Positions 50,922 to 53,407 of a DNA stretch of 53,407 nt are shown here, one piece after another. Within the stretch, counting starts at the first letter, position 1, and the number at the start of each line of letters is the position of its first letter. Below the pieces are notes generated by a model. The model saw only the letters and a list, made by a program, of their open reading frames with translations, made no database searches and was not told where the DNA came from. The position numbers and the translations under genes are program-made. This DNA comes from Alphaproteobacteria bacterium. Its GTDB lineage: Bacteria; Pseudomonadota; Alphaproteobacteria; CAAHEQ01; UBA3637. The stretch spans positions 1 through 53,407 of the forward strand of contig JAGDDD010000041.1 in NCBI GenBank assembly GCA_017958225.1, read 5' to 3'.

Positions 50922-51319
50922 GACGCATCGTTGGACTGGCTTTGTTGATATTGGCGCTGCCGGCTTGGGCACAAGAGGTGCCTGTTTTGGAATTGGACAA
51001 GGGCGTTTCTAACGCGCAATTACAACTGCTTAACGATTTGGCGGCCCGTAAAAAATGGTTGGACCAGCAATCGGCACGCCCTGCGCCTTCTTTAGAGTTT
51101 GTGGATCCTGTCACACAAGAAGAGATTTCGCCCGTTGTGCAGATGTATTTATATATGTCGCCCGTTGATGCGGCGCGCTTGTTGTCAGCGATGCCGGAAG
51201 AGGAAGCGTTTGATATATTCCAGCGTATTCCTTCTTATCGTTCGGCGCTGATTTTAGCAAAATTGCCGGAAGATTTGGCGCACAAATGGACTTTGCGTTT
51301 GGCGGAGCACAATGACTAA
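50918..51319 (+). CDS. MotE/FlbB-like flagellar chaperone
   Basis: A 133-residue protein with a signal peptide (to about 18) and a C-terminal MgtE-N-like domain (about 78-130) with MYLYMSPVDAARLLSAMPEEEAFDIFQRIPSYRSALIL. In alphaproteobacteria the MotE protein with this domain stabilises MotC and couples stator parts. It is shorter than typical MotE. It overlaps the next gene by 8 bases. Confidence 0.7.
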   Translation: MRRIVGLALLILALPAWAQEVPVLELDKGVSNAQLQLLNDLAARKKWLDQQSARPAPSLEFVDPVTQEEISPVVQMYLYMSPVDAARLLSAMPEEEAFDIFQRIPSYRSALILAKLPEDLAHKWTLRLAEHND

Positions 51320-52775
51320 ATGTCTTTGGATTTTGATGTGGTGTGTGTGGGCGACGATGGCTGTTGCCGGCACGATGCCGTCTCGCGCCGTATTCAGTTA
51401 CAATGGCGTCTTGTGGTTTGTGGCTGATGCCGAAGCCTTTACCCCTATGCAAGCCTTTGAAAAAGAGCAACAATTGGTGGCGGATGATGTTGTGATTTAT
51501 CGCCTGTCTCATCAGGGGGAGGCCGCGCGGTTTGTTTCTACACAGGCGCAAAATAAACCTCTTGTGCCCACTAAAAAAGATGATCGGCTTTTCTTGCCCG
51601 TCAGCGTGGATCCCGTCCAAGTCAAAGATCCTTTGACGCAAGAGCTGTTGGTTATTTTCCCTCAGGCCGATGTTTTTGTGCCACGGACCATGGGAACTTT
51701 GGAAGTGACTTTGCCGGCAACACGCATGGGTGTGGTGGTCGTTGTTAAAAAGGATTCTGTCCAATTTAACCAGGTGGCGGACGGGGTGGAAATTGTCTTT
51801 AATCGTCCCTTTGCGGTGACACAGGATGTGCCCTTTGTGCCCGCTTTCCGTAAGGGCGCTTTGGATTTTGCTCCCGAAAAGCAAAAAGAGCCTGCCTGGC
51901 TGGTGTTAGAGACGCAAAAGTTGCGCTCTTTGGTGGATGTTTTGTCTATGCGTCAGAGCAGCACCTTAAAATTAGAATTGGCGCGGTTGTATCTATCGCA
52001 AGGGTTTGTGCCCGAGGCCTTGTCCGTTTTGAACACTTTGCGCACGGATGATGCGTTGGCTTTGAAAGGGCTGGCCCTATGGTTGAACAAAGATCCGGAC
52101 GGTATGACGCTATGGCAAAATCCGTATTTGAAGACGGATGTGACGGTGGCGCTTTGGTTAAAAGCCATCAAGTCGCATTTTTCAGAAGAGGCTATTCAGG
52201 CCTTGCGGACGCACACGACGGATACTTTGTTAGCGCAAGCCTTGTTGGTCGCTTTGGAACAAGACCCGACTAATAAAACAGTGATACAGACTTTGTCAGC
52301 TTTGCCTTTGAATAAATATCAAGCGCAACATTTTGACGTGCTGCAGGGGAAAACAACACTGACACAGGACTTGTCGGCAGAACAATGCTGGTTGCGGCTG
52401 CGGCAGTTGAAAGATAATGTCAAGCGCAGAGCGCCGGCTGATGTTATTGCCGAAGTGGAAATGTTGCGCCTGGCGTATCCGGCTCCCGACTTTGTCAAAC
52501 AGGCCAATGCGCTTTTGTTGCCCTTGTATAGAAAGACGCAAGATTATGTGTCGGCTTTGTCCTTATGTCCGTCCAATGAACGGCAAGAGATTTTACAAGA
52601 GGGCATATCCGTTTTACAAAAGCCGTTTGACCGCTTGACTTTGTGGTATGCCTTTGACGCGTTGGAACACACTTTGCCGACCGACGTTGGTGTGCGGCAA
52701 AAGATTTTGGATGACTATTTATTATTAGATTTGCCGGACGAGGCTAATCGTTTTCAGAGCCGGCTACCTCAATAA
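51312..52775 (+). CDS. Secreted TPR-type protein of the flagellar operon
   Basis: A 487-residue protein with a signal peptide (to about 19), a beta-rich first half, and a helical second half (from about 205) with TPR-like units such as LKLELARLYLSQGFVPEALSVL. Its place at the end of fliL-fliM-DUF6468-MotE suggests a role in motor assembly, by context only. The last 32 bases overlap the convergent acpS. Confidence 0.65.
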   Translation: MTKCLWILMWCVWATMAVAGTMPSRAVFSYNGVLWFVADAEAFTPMQAFEKEQQLVADDVVIYRLSHQGEAARFVSTQAQNKPLVPTKKDDRLFLPVSVDPVQVKDPLTQELLVIFPQADVFVPRTMGTLEVTLPATRMGVVVVVKKDSVQFNQVADGVEIVFNRPFAVTQDVPFVPAFRKGALDFAPEKQKEPAWLVLETQKLRSLVDVLSMRQSSTLKLELARLYLSQGFVPEALSVLNTLRTDDALALKGLALWLNKDPDGMTLWQNPYLKTDVTVALWLKAIKSHFSEEAIQALRTHTTDTLLAQALLVALEQDPTNKTVIQTLSALPLNKYQAQHFDVLQGKTTLTQDLSAEQCWLRLRQLKDNVKRRAPADVIAEVEMLRLAYPAPDFVKQANALLLPLYRKTQDYVSALSLCPSNERQEILQEGISVLQKPFDRLTLWYAFDALEHTLPTDVGVRQKILDDYLLLDLPDEANRFQSRLPQ

Positions 52776-53142
52776 CGACGAACGCTTGCGCGTAATCCCC
52801 ATCATCAGACAAGGAAAGGTGTATGTAGGGATTTTCTCCCTTTTCAGCCAACAATTTGGCGGCATCTGCGTGTAGTTGGACCATAGGGGCACCTTGTGCA
52901 TTGTTGGTGATTTCTATTTGTGTCCAGGCAACAGCACCTATGCCGGTGCCGAGCGCTTTTGCTACCGCTTCTTTGGCCGCAAAGCGTTTGGCATAAGTCT
53001 GAATCGTCAGGGCGGCACGCGCTTTAGCACAGGCTTGTTCTGCCGGCGTAAAAAGCCGCTGAATACCTTTGTCGCCCATTTTGGATAGGGCTTGTTCAAA
53101 GTGAGAGATACAGACGATATCTGTGCCGATACCTGCAATCAT
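52744..53142 (-). CDS. acpS: Holo-[acyl-carrier-protein] synthase
   Basis: AcpS attaches the phosphopantetheine arm of CoA to acyl carrier protein. The 132 residues begin IAGIGTDIVCISHFEQ (Asp8 for Mg), then FTPAEQACAK, YAKRFAAKEAVAKALGTGIG (Glu for Mg) and HLSLSDDGDYAQAFVV. The ATG overlaps the stop of the upstream RelA/SpoT gene. Confidence 0.96.
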   Translation of the reverse strand: MIAGIGTDIVCISHFEQALSKMGDKGIQRLFTPAEQACAKARAALTIQTYAKRFAAKEAVAKALGTGIGAVAWTQIEITNNAQGAPMVQLHADAAKLLAEKGENPYIHLSLSDDGDYAQAFVVIEVAGSEND

Positions 53143-53407
53143 GCGTCGTTCCTCGGTTTAATAGACATGACATCCGGTTCGGATTTCAAAGCTAAAATAA
53201 TGTCTTCTAGATGTTGCTTATTCAAGACTTCTATTTCAATCGCCAGGTCCATATAGCCCGGGGAGACAGACACAGTTTCCAGGCGTGATATATTGCTTTT
53301 TTGCTTGGCTATGGCGGTGGATAGGTGAGCTAAAGCCGCCGGTTTGTTGGCTAAAACAACGGTTAAAGTGACCGGGAAGTGCTGTTTGCTGTCTGATTGC
53401 CTGTTCC
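53139..53407 (-). CDS. C-terminal end of a RelA/SpoT (Rsh) protein, partial
   Basis: The last 88 or so codons of a gene that runs off the right edge. The readable sequence ends with an ACT domain: HFPVTLTVVLANKPAALAHL, then VSVSPGYMDLAIEIEVLN, and SEPDVMSIKPRNDA before TGA. This is the regulatory end of bifunctional (p)ppGpp synthetase/hydrolases. The neighbourhood (Rsh followed by acpS) is common in alphaproteobacteria. The catalytic domains lie outside the window. Stop and acpS start overlap as ATGA. Confidence 0.85.
   Translation of the reverse strand, partial: NRQSDSKQHFPVTLTVVLANKPAALAHLSTAIAKQKSNISRLETVSVSPGYMDLAIEIEVLNKQHLEDIILALKSEPDVMSIKPRNDA

Noticed and set aside
51111-51884. 257-codon frame antisense to the motE-like and TPR genes
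   Set aside because: The plus strand has two overlapping genes with signal peptides in a coherent operon.
1-53407. CRISPR arrays, rRNA genes and transposase genes
   Set aside because: None seen: no regularly spaced repeats, no rRNA sequence, and no reading frame with transposase or integrase motifs.

Overview
The window reads as a stretch of an alphaproteobacterial chromosome with roughly balanced base composition and very tight gene packing. The lineage call rests on families and neighbourhoods typical of that class: an ELM1-like protein, DUF2155, DUF4167 and DUF6468, SecB beside a Tim44-like protein, MltA and Smr, an OmpR/EnvZ-type pair, and tRNAs with encoded CCA. Many neighbouring genes share ATGA or TGATG junctions, and several convergent pairs overlap at their 3' ends. 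Flagellar genes at the right edge imply motility. A gut- or host-associated lineage is my inference only.

Layout. 0-0.5 kb: tRNA-Thr preceded by a non-coding stretch that carries a second copy of the tRNA 3' end. 0.5-9.4 kb: lepA, a lipoprotein hydrolase, an ELM1-like protein, DUF502, a glycosyltransferase, a MORN-repeat protein, then a PAS/GGDEF protein, an aldose epimerase and tRNA-Phe. 9.5-13.8 kb: suf iron-sulfur operon with a half-length SufD. 13.8-19.8 kb: gpsA, lgt, pgeF, queA, sodB. 19.9-25.8 kb: tRNA-Leu, a two-component system, secB, the Tim44/mltA/Smr/tsaD operon. 25.8-32.4 kb: thioredoxin, an M48 protease divergent from a degenerate gamma-glutamyltransferase, two MCE proteins, DUF2155, then ychF/pth/rplY. 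32.6-38.9 kb: envelope genes and the obg-rsfS operon, which carries a degenerate dUTPase.

39.0-46.1 kb is the accessory part. It holds a subtilase bracketed by a 19-bp direct repeat, a G10 tract, a DUF362 gene, two tandem membrane-anchored paralogues each followed by a promoter at its stop codon, an unrecognised repeat-containing protein, and a four-gene array of small basic proteins behind tRNA-Leu(TAA). These four share a leader sequence, and several share short protein motifs. This is the best candidate here for an undescribed system.

46.2-53.4 kb: genuine dut, ettA, DUF4167 with a structured leader, the fliL-fliM-DUF6468-MotE-like operon, acpS and the end of a RelA/SpoT gene. Promoters were read by eye. 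Many have a -35 of the form TTGCNN rather than TTGACA, preceded by C in most cases.
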